DNA of 64,000 nt from Streptomyces sp. SCSIO 30461 (GCF_037023745.1 NZ_CP146101.1:6402001-6466000); one strand, 5' to 3'; positions 1 through 9,323 are shown, counted from the stretch's first letter. A program made the numbers and translations. Notes: generated by a model from the sequence alone, not told the origin.

Positions 1-2
1 TG

Positions 3-1337
3 CTGGTGACCGCTGCGGCCCTGTACCGACGCAAGGTCGCCGATCGGCGGGCATCGCTCCCCGATCTGAAGCACGTGCTCATCGTCGGACCCGGCGCGGA
101 GGAGCTTCCCGGCACGGACTCCTTCGATGCCCTGATGGCCTCCGCATCCGACAGCTTCACCATCCCGCCGACGTCGCCCGAGGACATGGCTCTGCTGCAC
201 TTCACCAGCGGAACCACCGGGACCCCCAAGGGCGCGATCCACGTTCATGAAGCGGTCGTCGCGCACCACGCCACGGCCGCTTACGCGCTCGATCTGGACC
301 CCGAGGACGTGTACTGGTGCACCGCCGACCCCGGCTGGGTCACCGGCATGTCGTACGGGATCATCGCCCCGCTCGTGCATGGCGTGACGGCTGTCGTCGA
401 CGAGGGCGACTACGACGCCCGGCGCTGGTACCGGATCCTCGGCGAACAACGGGTCAGCGTCTGGTACACCGCACCGACGGCCCTGCGGATGCTCATGCGC
501 GCCACACCCCGACAGGGCCCGTACGACCTGCCGCGCTCGTACGATCTGTCGGCGCTGCGGTTCATCGCCTCCGTCGGCGAGCCTCTGAACCCCGAGGCCG
601 TGGTGTGGGGCCTAGATGTGCTGGGCCTGCCCGTGCACGACAACTGGTGGCAGACCGAGACCGGTTGCATCATGATCGCGAATTATGCGGGCTGCGAGAT
701 CCGGCCCGGCTCGATGGGGCGGCCGCTGCCGGGGGTCGAGGCTGGAGTGCTGGAGCGCGGCGAGGACGGCCGGGCACGGGTCACCGACGGCCGGGTGACG
801 CTACTGGAGAGCCCGGGCGTTGAGGGCGAGTTGGCGCTGCGCCCCGGCTGGCCGTCCATGTTCCGCGGCTATCTGCACGACAAGCAGCGGTACGAGGCCG
901 CGTTCGCCGACGGCTGGTATCTGACCGGCGACCTGGTCAAGCGAGATGCTGACGGCTGGTTCTGGTTCGTGGGGCGAGCCGACGACGTCATCAAGTCGGC
1001 GGGGCACCTAATCGGGCCGTTCGAGGTGGAGAGCACACTGATGGAGCACCCGGCGGTCGCGGAGGCCGGTGTGATCGGACGGCCGGACCCCGTCGCCGGG
1101 AGCATCGTCAAGGCGTTCGTGTCGCTACAGCCCGGCATGGAGCCGACGCCCGTGCTGGAACGTGAGCTGCTCGCTTTCGCCCGTCGGAGGCTCGGCCCGG
1201 CCGTCGCGCCGCGGGAGATCGCCTTCGACCAGAGCCTGCCCAAGACCCGCAGCGGCAAGGTCATGCGCCGACTGTTGCGTGCCCGTGAACTCGGCCTGCC
1301 CACCGGCGACCTGTCCACTCTGGAGGGATCCGCATGA
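3..1337 (+). CDS. acsA: AcsA-type acetyl/acyl-CoA synthetase (5' end outside window)
   Basis: An AMP-forming ligase that activates a carboxylate (probably acetate) through an acyl-adenylate and passes it to CoA. The P-loop-like motif [11 protein letters not shown] lies near nt 200-235, the TGDL and [16 protein letters not shown] core motifs near nt 925-1020, and the C-terminal [11 protein letters not shown] motif, with the acetylatable catalytic lysine, near nt 1240-1270. The frame is open to the left edge with no start, so the N-terminal part is missing here. The stop overlaps the next ATG (ATGA), so it is translationally coupled to the E1 alpha gene. Substrate is inferred from AcsA-like motifs; other short acyl groups are possible. 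Confidence 0.9.
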   Translation: MVTAAALYRRKVADRRASLPDLKHVLIVGPGAEELPGTDSFDALMASASDSFTIPPTSPEDMALLHFTSGTTGTPKGAIHVHEAVVAHHATAAYALDLDPEDVYWCTADPGWVTGMSYGIIAPLVHGVTAVVDEGDYDARRWYRILGEQRVSVWYTAPTALRMLMRATPRQGPYDLPRSYDLSALRFIASVGEPLNPEAVVWGLDVLGLPVHDNWWQTETGCIMIANYAGCEIRPGSMGRPLPGVEAGVLERGEDGRARVTDGRVTLLESPGVEGELALRPGWPSMFRGYLHDKQRYEAAFADGWYLTGDLVKRDADGWFWFVGRADDVIKSAGHLIGPFEVESTLMEHPAVAEAGVIGRPDPVAGSIVKAFVSLQPGMEPTPVLERELLAFARRRLGPAVAPREIAFDQSLPKTRSGKVMRRLLRARELGLPTGDLSTLEGSA

Positions 1338-2437
1338 GTCCTGCCCGCGGCACCCGCCAACGAAAGACCTCGAAGAACGCACAGACCGAGACCACCACCT
1401 CCCCCGACCGAACCAGAGTCACCGCGAAGACCGCGGCTGATGAAAGACCGCCGTCGGCCCACCAAGCGGCGGCCGGGCACCAGGGCGCACTGCTGCTCGG
1501 CATGCTGCGCATCCGGCGCTTCGAAGAGCGATGCGTCGAGCTGTACAGTGCCGCGAAGATCCGCGGATTCGTCCACCTCTACATCGGCGAGGAAGCCGTC
1601 GCCGTCGGCATCAACGAGGCGCTGCGCCCTGAGGACGCGGTGGTCTCTACCTACCGCGAGCACGGCCATGCGCTCGCCCGCGGTATCCCGGCGGAGGCCG
1701 TCATGGCCGAGATGTACGGGAAGACGACCGGCTGCAGTGGGGGCCGGGGCGGGTCCATGCACCTGTTCGACGCGGGCCTTCGCTTCTACGGCGGCAACGC
1801 CATCGTCGCCGGCGGTCTCCCCCTGGCCGCCGGTCTCGCCCTCGCCGACCGTATGCGCGAGCAGTCCCGTGTCACCTGTTGCTTCTTCGGCGACGGCGCC
1901 TTCGCCGAAGGCGAGTTCCATGAGACGGCCAACCTGGCCGCCTTGTGGAACCTGCCGCTGCTGCTGGTGTGCGAGAACAACCTCTACGCCATGGGCACCG
2001 CCATCGAGCGCCACGAGGCACAGACCGACCTGGCCATGCGCGCCGCCTCGTACGGCATGGTCGCCTGGGCTGTGGACGGAATGGACGTCGAAGCCGTCGA
2101 GCAGGCCGCCCGCCAAGCCGCCGAAGCCATCCGGGCAGGCGCCGGACCTCACTTCCTCGAACTGCGCACCTACCGCTTCCGCGCCCACTCCATGTACGAC
2201 CCCGACCGATACCGGGACAAGGCAGAGGTTGAGCGATGGAAGGACCGGGACCCTATCAACCGGCTCATGGAGCGCATGCGCGAGGACGGCGAGCTGGACG
2301 ACGAGGAACTCGCCCGAATAGAGCACCAGGTCACCGAGGAAACCGACCGCGCCGTCGAAGCGGCCGAACAGGCGCCGGAGGAGCCGGTCGAGAACCTGCT
2401 CCGCCACGTCACGAGTTCCTCGGCCGAGGTGAACTGA
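1334..2437 (+). CDS. pdhA: 2-oxoacid (pyruvate/acetoin-type) dehydrogenase E1 alpha subunit
   Basis: Thiamine-diphosphate-dependent E1 alpha subunit that decarboxylates a 2-oxoacid and, with E1 beta, transfers the acyl group to the E2 lipoyl arm. The TPP/Mg motif runs from [14 protein letters not shown] (about residues 184-197) to the ENN about 26 residues later. [14 protein letters not shown] (about 135-148) is typical of the acetoin/pyruvate branch. The first 45 residues are a charged, Thr/Arg-rich tail not usual in the family, so a later start is possible, but the ATG overlaps the preceding stop. The E1 beta gene follows after 2 nt. Pyruvate versus acetoin or a branched 2-oxoacid cannot be settled by eye. 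Confidence 0.92.
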   Translation: MSPARGTRQRKTSKNAQTETTTSPDRTRVTAKTAADERPPSAHQAAAGHQGALLLGMLRIRRFEERCVELYSAAKIRGFVHLYIGEEAVAVGINEALRPEDAVVSTYREHGHALARGIPAEAVMAEMYGKTTGCSGGRGGSMHLFDAGLRFYGGNAIVAGGLPLAAGLALADRMREQSRVTCCFFGDGAFAEGEFHETANLAALWNLPLLLVCENNLYAMGTAIERHEAQTDLAMRAASYGMVAWAVDGMDVEAVEQAARQAAEAIRAGAGPHFLELRTYRFRAHSMYDPDRYRDKAEVERWKDRDPINRLMERMREDGELDDEELARIEHQVTEETDRAVEAAEQAPEEPVENLLRHVTSSSAEVN

Positions 2438-2439
2438 CG

Positions 2440-3435
2440 ATGGGCACCACCCAGCCGGAGGACGGGAAGACCACCTACCGGGAAGCGATGCGGGAGGCCC
2501 TGCGGGAGGCCCTGCGCTCCGACGACCGCGTCTTCCTCATGGGCGAGGACGTGGGCCGGTACGGCGGCTGCTTCGGCGTCAGCCTCGGCCTGCTGGAAGA
2601 GTTCGGTCCGAGGCGAGTGCGCGACACCCCGCTGTCGGAGTCCGGATTCGTGGGCGCCGGCATCGGCGCGGCCCTGGCCGGCATGAGGCCCATCGTCGAG
2701 ATCATGACCGTCAACTTCAGCCTGCTCGCCCTCGATCAGATCCTCAACAATGCCGCAACCCTGCTGCACATGTCCGGTGGACAGCTCCCCGTACCGCTGG
2801 TGATCCGGATGACGACGGGCGCGGGACGGCAGCTCGCCGCCCAGCACTCCCACAGCCTAGAAGGCTGGTACGCACACATCCCCGGCATCCGTGTGCTCGC
2901 TCCGGCGACGATCGACGACGCGCGCCACATGCTGGCCCCGGCACTGGCCGACCCCGACCCAGTGCTGATCTTCGAACACGGAGGTCTCTACAACACCGCC
3001 GGTGAACTCATCCCACCCACTGCCCCCGTGAACCTGGACCACGCTGCCATCCGCAGGCCCGGCACCGACATCTCCCTGATCACCTACGGCGGTTCACTGC
3101 CCAAAGCCCTCGCTGCGGCAGACGAGCTGGCCACCGAAGGCATCAGAGCCGAGGTGACCGATCTGCGGACACTCCGGCCGCTCGACGACGCGGCCATCGC
3201 CGCCTCCGTAGCCCGTACACATCGGGCGGTGGTCATCGACGAGGCTTGGCGCAGCGGCAGCCTCGCCGCCGAGGTCTCCGCCCGCATCGCTGAAGCATCG
3301 TTCTACGAACTGGACGCGCCCGTCGAGCGGGTGTGCAGCGCGGAGGTTCCCATGCCCTACGCCCTGCGGCTTGAGGAGGCGGCCCTGCCGCAGGCTGCCG
3401 ACATCGTCGCGGCGGCACACCGGGCGGTGGACTGA
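2440..3435 (+). CDS. pdhB: 2-oxoacid dehydrogenase E1 beta subunit
   Basis: E1 beta partner of the preceding gene; 331 residues, the normal length. The start is the ATG at 2440, two bases after the E1 alpha stop, giving [20 protein letters not shown]. The N-terminal half has the family motifs [10 protein letters not shown] and [20 protein letters not shown]. The C-terminal transketolase-like domain includes [29 protein letters not shown] and [12 protein letters not shown] longer open frame upstream overlaps E1 alpha and is not needed. It acts in a cytosolic multienzyme complex with the E2 encoded next. Confidence 0.93.
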   Translation: MGTTQPEDGKTTYREAMREALREALRSDDRVFLMGEDVGRYGGCFGVSLGLLEEFGPRRVRDTPLSESGFVGAGIGAALAGMRPIVEIMTVNFSLLALDQILNNAATLLHMSGGQLPVPLVIRMTTGAGRQLAAQHSHSLEGWYAHIPGIRVLAPATIDDARHMLAPALADPDPVLIFEHGGLYNTAGELIPPTAPVNLDHAAIRRPGTDISLITYGGSLPKALAAADELATEGIRAEVTDLRTLRPLDDAAIAASVARTHRAVVIDEAWRSGSLAAEVSARIAEASFYELDAPVERVCSAEVPMPYALRLEEAALPQAADIVAAAHRAVD

Positions 3436-3437
3436 CC

Positions 3438-4820
3438 ATGGCCGAGTTCACCATGCCGTCCCTGGGTGCCGACATGGACGAGGGCACACTCCAGGAATGG
3501 CTGGTGCAGCCCGGTGACCTGGTCCGCAAAGGTGATCCCGTCGCCGTCGTCGAAACCTCGAAGGCCATGATCGAGGTGGAATGTTTCGAGACCGGGATGA
3601 TGGGCCAGCTCCTCGTCGAACCGGGCACGACGGTGCCGGTCGGAACGACACTCGCGCTGATCGAGCCAGCCGCGGAAGAACCCGGGAGACACAAAAAGCC
3701 TCGCAAGCCCGAGAAGAAGGCCGACGGGAATCAACCGGTCCCGCCTGCTCCAATGCGCGCGACGCCCCCCGCCCGGCGCGAACCCGCCGGACTTCCGGCA
3801 CCGTCGGCTGCCCACGAGCGCGGGCACAGCGAAGCGGGCCCCTTGACCCGGCACCTCGCCGAGCGCAGCGGCATCGGCCTGGAGGACCTCCACGGATCCG
3901 GACCCGGAGGGCGCGTCACCCGAACCGACGTCGAACAAGCAGCCGCAGCCGCCGAGGCTGTCACTTCACTACCGCGCATACGGACCACCCCCCTCGCCCG
4001 AAAGCTCGCAGCCGAACTGGACGTCGACCTGGCCACGGTGACTGGGACCGGCAAGGGCGGCGCCGTTCGCGCCACAGATGTGCGCAAGGCAGTCCCCGGA
4101 CCGGCAACCGCGGCCCCACGCCGCGTCGCCGCCCCGGTACGCCCTTCAGGGGATCGGTCAGCCACGATGCGCCAGGCGATCGCTGGACTGATGACCCGCG
4201 CCAATCAAGAGATTCCGCATTACTACCTGTCCACGACCATCGACATGGCCGCCGCGTTGGAGTGGCTGCATGAACACAACCGGCGCAGCCCGGTCGGCAA
4301 GCGGCTGCTACCTGCCGCCCTGCTGCTCAAGGCGGCGGCCCTCGCGGCCCGGGAAGTCCCCGAGCTGAACGGCTTCTGGACCGACGACCACTTCATGGCA
4401 GGCGAGGGCGTACACCTCGGGGTGGCGGTGTCCCTGCGCAGTGGCGGGCTCATGGCTCCGGCACTGCACGACGCCGACGCCCTCGACCTCACCGACCTGA
4501 TGGCCGCTTTGAAGGACCTGGTCGCCCACGCCCGCACAGGTCGGCTCCGCAGCTCCGAAGTGTCCGACGCCACGATCACGGTCACCAATCTCGGCGATCA
4601 AGGGGTGGAAACCGTCTTCGGCGTCATCTACCCGCCGCAAGTGGCCCTGGTCGGCTTCGGTCGGGTCGGCGACCGGCCAAGCGCCGTCGACGGCCTGCTG
4701 GGCGTGCGGCCCGTGGTTACTGCCACCTTGTCGGCGGACCACCGAGCGACGGACGGCGCCATCGGAGCCCGCTACCTGGTAGCGGTAGACCGTCACCTGC
4801 AGAACCCGGAGCAGCTATGA
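3438..4820 (+). CDS. pdhC: Dihydrolipoamide acyltransferase E2 with two subunit-binding domains
   Basis: E2 core of the complex; it accepts the acyl group on lipoyl-lysine and transfers it to CoA. An N-terminal lipoyl domain has VETSKAMIEVE with Lys42 as the lipoylation site. A Pro/Arg/Lys linker follows. Two peripheral-subunit-binding domains follow (about residues 135-168, PLTRHLAERSGIGLEDL; about 183-218, LARKLAAELDVDLATV), then the catalytic domain ending in DHRATDGA with His435 and Asp439. Bacterial E2 proteins usually have one such binding domain, so the duplication is unusual. The start is 2 nt after the E1 beta stop, and the end overlaps the ACP gene by ATGA. Confidence 0.92.
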   Translation: MAEFTMPSLGADMDEGTLQEWLVQPGDLVRKGDPVAVVETSKAMIEVECFETGMMGQLLVEPGTTVPVGTTLALIEPAAEEPGRHKKPRKPEKKADGNQPVPPAPMRATPPARREPAGLPAPSAAHERGHSEAGPLTRHLAERSGIGLEDLHGSGPGGRVTRTDVEQAAAAAEAVTSLPRIRTTPLARKLAAELDVDLATVTGTGKGGAVRATDVRKAVPGPATAAPRRVAAPVRPSGDRSATMRQAIAGLMTRANQEIPHYYLSTTIDMAAALEWLHEHNRRSPVGKRLLPAALLLKAAALAAREVPELNGFWTDDHFMAGEGVHLGVAVSLRSGGLMAPALHDADALDLTDLMAALKDLVAHARTGRLRSSEVSDATITVTNLGDQGVETVFGVIYPPQVALVGFGRVGDRPSAVDGLLGVRPVVTATLSADHRATDGAIGARYLVAVDRHLQNPEQL

Positions 4821-5062
4821 ACCGCACCGAAGCACGGGACATTGTCAAGGAGTCGCTAGCACGCGTCATTCCCGACGCCGACTTCACCAGCCTGGGGCCC
4901 GACGATAAGTTCCGTGACGTCCTCGAAATGGACTCGCTGGACTTCCTGAGCTTCGTCGAGACCCTCAGCGAGCGGACCGGTGTCCGCATTGACGACGAGG
5001 ACGCTCCGCGACTCACCACGCTTGCCGACAGCGCCGACTTCCTCGTCGACCGTACAGAGTGA
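4817..5062 (+). CDS. Acyl carrier protein
   Basis: An 81-residue acidic four-helix acyl carrier protein. The 4'-phosphopantetheine attachment motif is EMDSLDFLSF with Ser40, followed by the usual acidic helix and an IDDEDAPRLTTLADSADFL C-terminal region. The ATG overlaps the E2 stop (ATGA), so it is coupled to an acyl-CoA-forming enzyme complex, not to fatty-acid synthase genes. A link between the acyl-CoA ligase/E2 output and a carrier-bound acyl group is an inference from position; no ketosynthase or acyltransferase is visible nearby. Confidence 0.88.
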   Translation: MNRTEARDIVKESLARVIPDADFTSLGPDDKFRDVLEMDSLDFLSFVETLSERTGVRIDDEDAPRLTTLADSADFLVDRTE

Positions 5063-5072
5063 GGAGCCGTCG

Positions 5073-5267
5073 ATGACTGAGAACGTCGCCCCGAACGAGC
5101 ACGAAAGGCTGCGCATCCTGGAGTCCCAGGTGCAGGTCCTGGCCCAGGCCATCAGAGCACTGGCCGAAGGGCTGGAGGAAATCCCCTCGGAGAACGCTGA
5201 GATGGAGAAGCAGGCAGTCCGCGGCGCCCGACTGGCACACGAACTGCTGCTCTCCCAAGGGCTCTAG
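5073..5267 (+). CDS. Small helical protein of the PDH-like operon
   Basis: A 64-residue protein beginning MTENVAPNEHERLRILESQV, then a heptad-like run (VLAQAIRALAEGLEEI) and a charged helix ending in ELLLSQGL. It has no signal peptide or membrane segment. The ATG at 5073 follows GAGGAG with good spacing, 10 nt after the ACP stop; the longer upstream frame overlaps the ACP gene and is not needed. I do not recognise a family. Its place between the ACP and CBS genes suggests an accessory role in the same operon. Confidence 0.7.
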   Translation: MTENVAPNEHERLRILESQVQVLAQAIRALAEGLEEIPSENAEMEKQAVRGARLAHELLLSQGL

Positions 5268-5277
5268 GTGCTGGCTG

Positions 5278-5736
5278 ATGAAGGTCTCCGAGCCGATGAG
5301 TTCTCCGGCGGTGTCCGTTCCGACGCGGACGCCGCTGGGGCAGGTGGCCCGTGAAATGGCTGAATACGGGGTCGGCTCCGTGATGGTTACGGAGGGCGGG
5401 ACGCTCCGCGGCATCGTCACCGACCGCGACCTTGCGGTACGCGCTCTTGCCCGAGGCCTGGGCGAGGACGAGCCGGTGGATACGGTGATGACCTCGCCGG
5501 TGATCACAGTGGGCGTGACCGACGACATCCACGAGGCCTACCGAGTGTTCCGCAGGTCTGGTGTCCGTCGCCTGCCTGTACTGGATGGACACCGGGTCGT
5601 GGGCGTCCTGACCGTGGACGACATGCTCATCGACGTCTTCCAGCGGTTGGCCGACATGCTGGGCCCGGTGGCCTGGAGCATCCTTGAGGAACCACCTGGG
5701 CCGCCCGCCGGGGACACGCGCTCGCACGGGACCTGA
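5278..5736 (+). CDS. Two-CBS-domain protein
   Basis: 152 residues forming one Bateman pair. The first CBS domain (about residues 1-60) reads VSEPMSSPAVSV through LRGIVTDRDLAVRAL. The second (about 65-125) reads VDTVMTSPVITVGV through VVGVLTVDDMLI. Such pairs bind adenine nucleotides and often report energy state. There is no fused catalytic domain; the last 25 residues are a Pro/Gly-rich tail. It is the last gene of the operon, 10 nt after the 64-residue protein, and may sense AMP/ATP for the acyl-CoA module. That role is inferred from position. Confidence 0.9.
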   Translation: MKVSEPMSSPAVSVPTRTPLGQVAREMAEYGVGSVMVTEGGTLRGIVTDRDLAVRALARGLGEDEPVDTVMTSPVITVGVTDDIHEAYRVFRRSGVRRLPVLDGHRVVGVLTVDDMLIDVFQRLADMLGPVAWSILEEPPGPPAGDTRSHGT

Positions 5737-6404
5737 ACATTCCTGTTGGCGTGCAACGCCCCAAGCCCTGTGGAAGTCGGCTCAGGCTCACCGTACGGGT
5801 CGCCGGTCGAGGCACGGTCACACGGGTGTCAGCCGGGCGCGTCGCCCTCTGCCGGTACGTGGTGGGCGGCCCATCGCTGCCGGACGGCGTCCTCGTGCTC
5901 GCTCTGCTCTTTTCGGATCTTCCACTTGCGGCCGGATCCTGCCCCGATCTTCCCATTTCAGCAGGTCAGCGGCGTGCAACCCTGCGGACCCGCGCCTGAC
6001 CTTCCTAGTCCTTCAGGATCCTTCCGTCCACTGCGTGTCCACTACGGTGCACGACAAGCCATCCACGGCGGCCACTGGGACCTCGCCGAGAGCAGGCGTG
6101 CGGGCAGAGGCCTCGTGACTCGAAGAGTCGAGCAGCAGAGCGCCTTACCGGCGAAGCAAGGGCTCGCCCTCCTGGCCCGAGGGTGGGGCTCCGCACGTCT
6201 TGGCAGTCAGGTGCGCAGGCACCGGACCACGCGCCGGATGCGGGGACCTCATGGTCGGCAGCGGGCAGGTGGCTCCAGAGGAACCGGGCGCGAGGCAGGT
6301 CGCCGCCCTCGCTGTGCGCGAGCACCTGCTCTCGAACCTCGTCCGGTCTCGCCTTCTGGCGAAGAAGCCCGCCGATCAGGACCAGACTGGAGCCCGCCCC
6401 TCGA
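5737..6404. other. Gene-free stretch between the PDH-like operon and vapBC
   Basis: About 670 bases in which I find no convincing gene on either strand. The open frames here have no start with a ribosome site, no recognisable motif and arginine/serine-rich compositions typical of out-of-frame GC-rich DNA. It marks the switch from the metabolic operon to accessory DNA. Confidence 0.5.
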
Positions 6405-6445
6405 TATACAGTGGAGCAGGCATACTGATATACATTGCCGTATAC
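6405..6445 (+). promoter_or_regulatory. TATAC repeats / inverted repeat, candidate VapBC operator
   Basis: TATAC occurs at 6405-6409, 6429-6433 and 6441-6445. The second copy forms an inverted repeat with GTATA at 6440-6444 around the 6-base spacer ATTGCC. The AT-rich block ends 13 bases before the antitoxin GTG in otherwise GC-rich DNA, so it likely holds the promoter and the site bound by the antitoxin or toxin-antitoxin complex, as is usual for VapBC autoregulation. Confidence 0.6.
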
Positions 6446-6458
6446 ACAGGGAGTCGCA

Positions 6459-6674
6459 GTGAGCCGAACCGTCATCGACCTCGACGACGAGGCACTGGAG
6501 GCAGCCGCCAGGGAACTCGGCACCACCACCAAGCGCGACACGATCAACACCGCCCTGCGCGAGGTCACCGCTCGCTACCGGCGCCTGCGCGCACTCGAGG
6601 ACTCCCGGCAACTGGTGGCCGACGGAGCCCTGGACATCAACATCCTCCTGGACAAGAGCCAGTACCGGCCGTGA
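6459..6674 (+). CDS. vapB: VapB-type antitoxin
   Basis: A 71-residue antitoxin. The N-terminus SRTVIDLDDEALEAAARELG followed by TTTKRDTINTALREV is the ribbon-helix-helix DNA-binding pattern of VapB/DUF2191 proteins. The C-terminal tail (DGALDINILLDKSQYRP) should wrap the toxin. GTG at 6459 is chosen because AGGGAG lies 5 nt upstream and the alignment pattern starts there; an upstream ATG would add eight residues across the candidate operator. The stop overlaps the toxin GTG (GTGA). Confidence 0.88.
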   Translation: MSRTVIDLDDEALEAAARELGTTTKRDTINTALREVTARYRRLRALEDSRQLVADGALDINILLDKSQYRP

Positions 6675-7084
6675 CCGTCGCCGACTACCTCATCGACACC
6701 TCCGCCCTCGCCCGCGTCCTTCTCGCCCAGAACACGGCCGAGTGGGACGACAGGATCGCCGCCGGCCTCGTCGCGATCTGCGACCTCACGGAACTTGAGG
6801 TCCTCTACTCCGCCCGCTCTTCCACGGACCGCGCTCGGCTGAAGGCGGCACTCGACGCCCACTACGTCTGGTGTCCGATGCCGGACGGCATCTACCGCCG
6901 CTCCCGCGTGGTCCAGGAGCAGCTCACCGCGAAGGGGGAACACCGCAGCGCGGGCCCGGTCGACCTCCTCGTCGCAGCCGCCGCCGAAGAAGCGGGCCTC
7001 ACCCTGCTCCACTACGACCGCGACTTCGAAACCATCGCCCGGACCACGGGACAGCCAGTACGCACGATCGACCTCAGACAGTGA
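6671..7084 (+). CDS. vapC: VapC-type PIN-domain ribonuclease toxin
   Basis: A 137-residue PIN-domain endoribonuclease. The acidic metal-binding set is visible: Asp in ADYLIDTSALARVL near the N-terminus, Glu in DLTELEVLYSA, Asp in PVDLLVAAAAEEAGL and Asp in LLHYDRDFETIA. Family members cleave tRNA or other RNA and are neutralised by the cognate VapB. The GTG start overlaps the antitoxin stop, so the two are translationally coupled. All key residues are present and the length is normal, so it looks intact. The longer open frame upstream is an artefact. Confidence 0.92.
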   Translation: MTVADYLIDTSALARVLLAQNTAEWDDRIAAGLVAICDLTELEVLYSARSSTDRARLKAALDAHYVWCPMPDGIYRRSRVVQEQLTAKGEHRSAGPVDLLVAAAAEEAGLTLLHYDRDFETIARTTGQPVRTIDLRQ

Positions 7085-7251
7085 TCCTTTCCAACCTGAC
7101 ACGGAAGCGTGGCGAAGGACGAGGACCGGTCCCGGAGCCGCGCTCGGTGAGCGAACTGACCGAACGCCTGCAACGCCCGGGCTCGGTCGCGCTCGCGCCG
7201 TCCCGGCTCCCGCTGCCCGCCCTGCAGCAGCCGAAGCACTGGCCGCGCTGA

Positions 7252-7461
7252 GTGCGCTGGCCTCTCGGGACGTCCTGGCGGATTCGCTGGACGCGACGGC
7301 GGACGAGGCCGCGCGACCTGGACCCTCCGCATCTGTACGCCTGGTGTCATCTCCGCGATGCGAAGCGGGTGTTCACGCTGTCGCGGATCCACGGTGTGAT
7401 GCCCCCGGCATACCGCGGGCGGCGGGCCAGGGCATGCGGGGCGCTCGTACCCAGGCTGTAG
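7252..7461 (+). pseudogene. Fragment resembling a WYL-domain regulator
   Basis: The frame reads LDPPHLYAWCHLRDAKRVFTL then SRIHGVMPP, which matches the core of WYL domains (a Tyr/Trp-rich strand, a CHLR-type turn, then RxFxLxRI). There is no start, no N-terminal HTH and no ligand-binding remainder, so at most about 50 residues of a regulator survive. The rest of 7085-7607 shows no gene. Alternative: chance similarity in a short frame. Confidence 0.4.
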
Positions 7462-7607
7462 TGGACCGCCCGGCTGCTGCCGCTGCACCACTCGAACCAG
7501 CCATGCCGCTCTGGATGCTTGCTCAGAATGCGCGCTGAGCCAGTGGCTCCGAGAGGTGAAGGTGGGTCTGCCGTCGGCCACCCACGGCGTCTGCCGCTGC
7601 TGATCTG

Positions 7608-8090
7608 TCAGGTCCCCGTTGCCGGCGGCTCCCCATGCTCTAGATAGGCAGTCAGGTCGGCCGCTCGTGCCTGGATGGCGGCGGCGATTCGGCGCGCCAG
7701 GCGAGGGATGGTGAGCTCCGCTATCTGGTCAGCGTTGTGGAAGTCGTAGCCGCGGAGCTCGTCCGCTTGCAGGGCGATCTGTCGGCGGTCATCTGCGCTC
7801 AGTCGGCCGCCGTCGAAGAGGTAGAGGACCTTGTCGCCTTCTCCGGGGTTCGGGGCCCAGTCGACGACGAGGAGGCGGCCGATGTGGGGGGCGATGCCGA
7901 GTTCCTCCTGGACCTCGCGCACGCAGGCTTGTCGGGGCGACTCCCCCTCCTCGACGTAGCCTCCCGGGATATCTCGGTAGTCCTTGTAAGACGGCTCGAC
8001 GAGGAGGACTCGATCGGCCTCGTCGAAGAAGAGAGCACCGGCTGCCATGCGAGGGTGGGCCATCTTCGCTTCGTGCTCGTTCTCGCTCAC
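7608..8090 (-). CDS. NUDIX hydrolase
   Basis: A 160-residue pyrophosphohydrolase. The full Nudix box is present at about residues 43-66: GGYVEEGESPRQACVREV followed by QEELGI, fitting G-x5-E-x7-REUxEExGU. The preceding DIPGG and the strand MAAGALFFDEADRVLLVEP are standard. Substrate (NDP-X, oxidised nucleotide or another) cannot be told from the sequence. The gene faces the vapBC side and lies 10 nt downstream of the broken regulator gene on the same strand, so the two may be cotranscribed. Confidence 0.9.
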   Translation of the reverse strand: MSENEHEAKMAHPRMAAGALFFDEADRVLLVEPSYKDYRDIPGGYVEEGESPRQACVREVQEELGIAPHIGRLLVVDWAPNPGEGDKVLYLFDGGRLSADDRRQIALQADELRGYDFHNADQIAELTIPRLARRIAAAIQARAADLTAYLEHGEPPATGT

Positions 8091-8100
8091 GGATCGGACT

Positions 8101-9323
8101 CTAGCTGCCCGCCACGATGCCCAGTCTGCGGGCCAGGTCTGCCACGGGTAGGGAAGGCCGACCCCTGGTGCCGCGTATCCAGCCGATGACGAGTTCCCGG
8201 CTCAGGTAGTGGTGGCGCACCTGCTCGGGAGCGGCCTGCTCGGCTTCGAGCAGGACTGCCAGGGCGTCGTCGGTGCGGTTCCAGTGGCTCAGCGCCCTGG
8301 CGACTTCGAGGCTGTGCCTTACGCGCCGCTCCACGGGCAGGGCGGTGGTGTCGATTCGTGAGCCCAGGTCCGCGGCGATCTGGATGTCGCCGAGTTCGCC
8401 GGCGGTGGCTACGCGGTGGATGGCCACGTTGGTTGGGCCGAAGGCCGTCCACATGTGATTGGCGTCGGCGCCGAGTCGGTGCGCGGTCTCGTTCGCCTCG
8501 CGGAGGAAGGTCTGCGTGGTCGCCCGGTCTTCTGCCCGGGCGGCGGCCATCGCGCCCGTGAGAAACAGCGTGCCGTACACGGAGAGGTACTCGTCGTTGG
8601 CGTTGCCCAGCTCCGGCTGCATGACCCTGCCGCGTCGTTCACCAGCTGGACCGCGGCTGTGAAGCGTCCGGTGGCCAGGAGGCAGTGCGTGACCGCACGG
8701 AACAGCGACCCCGTGACTTCGCTGCGGCCGCTGTAGTGCGCTGCTGCCAGCCCACGGTCCGCGGCGATCCATGCCAGCTCGGACTCTCCGACCTTGCCCA
8801 GCACCATGGCGGCGCCGTGGTATGTGAGGGCCAGCAGGGCGTGGGCTTCCTCCGCCTCGTGCCCCGAGTAGGTGCGGGACGCGGCGAGTGCATCGGCCAG
8901 GACAAGAGGGAGACGTCGTGTGGCGAAGCCGTACCGAGATGCCTGGTAGGCATCGAGCACGTCGCTAACGTTGCCTCGGAGGTCCTGCAGGACGGGTGGT
9001 TCCTCGTCGCTGGCGGCTCCGAGTAAAGGGGCGAGCTGTTTGTAGTCCATCAGCGTTTCGCGCAGCGCGGGTACCGTCCGGTGGCCACTGTCGGCCGACC
9101 AGTCCATGAGGGTCGGCTCGGCGAGCAGGTCTCCGAGAGAGACGTCGAGGGCATCGGCGAGTGAGGTGATCACTGAGAGACGGTCCAGCTCGATCCGGTT
9201 GTTCTCCGCCTTGCTCAGCCAGTCCGTGGTACGGCCGACGAGACCGGCCAGCACCTCTTGGGAGAGGCCGCGCCGACGCCGGTACCAGGCGACGCGCTCG
9301 CCGATTGTCAGGGCCTCTGTCAT
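8101..9323 (-). pseudogene. XRE-family regulator with TPR-like domain, split by a frameshift
   Basis: The N-terminal part encodes an XRE helix-turn-helix (GERVAWYRRRRGLSQEVLAG, then WLSKAENNRIELDRLSVI) and helical repeats up to AVQLVNDAAG. The frame then breaks at about 8625-8632. Reading resumes in another frame at VMQPELGNANDEYLSVYG and continues in register to LARRLGIVAGS. Adding one base in the CCCTGCC run restores a single protein of about 407 residues. Such proteins repress or activate nearby genes in response to a ligand. It is either a recent pseudogene or a sequencing error. An upstream ATG at 9332 is an alternative start. Confidence 0.8.

Noticed and set aside
5746..6462. Long open frame over the gap before vapBC
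   Set aside because: No ribosome site, no motif, Arg/Ser/Gly-rich composition typical of a wrong frame in GC-rich DNA; it also crosses the likely operator.
7012..7581. 189-residue minus-strand frame over vapC's end
   Set aside because: Overlaps an intact PIN gene and has no recognisable protein pattern.
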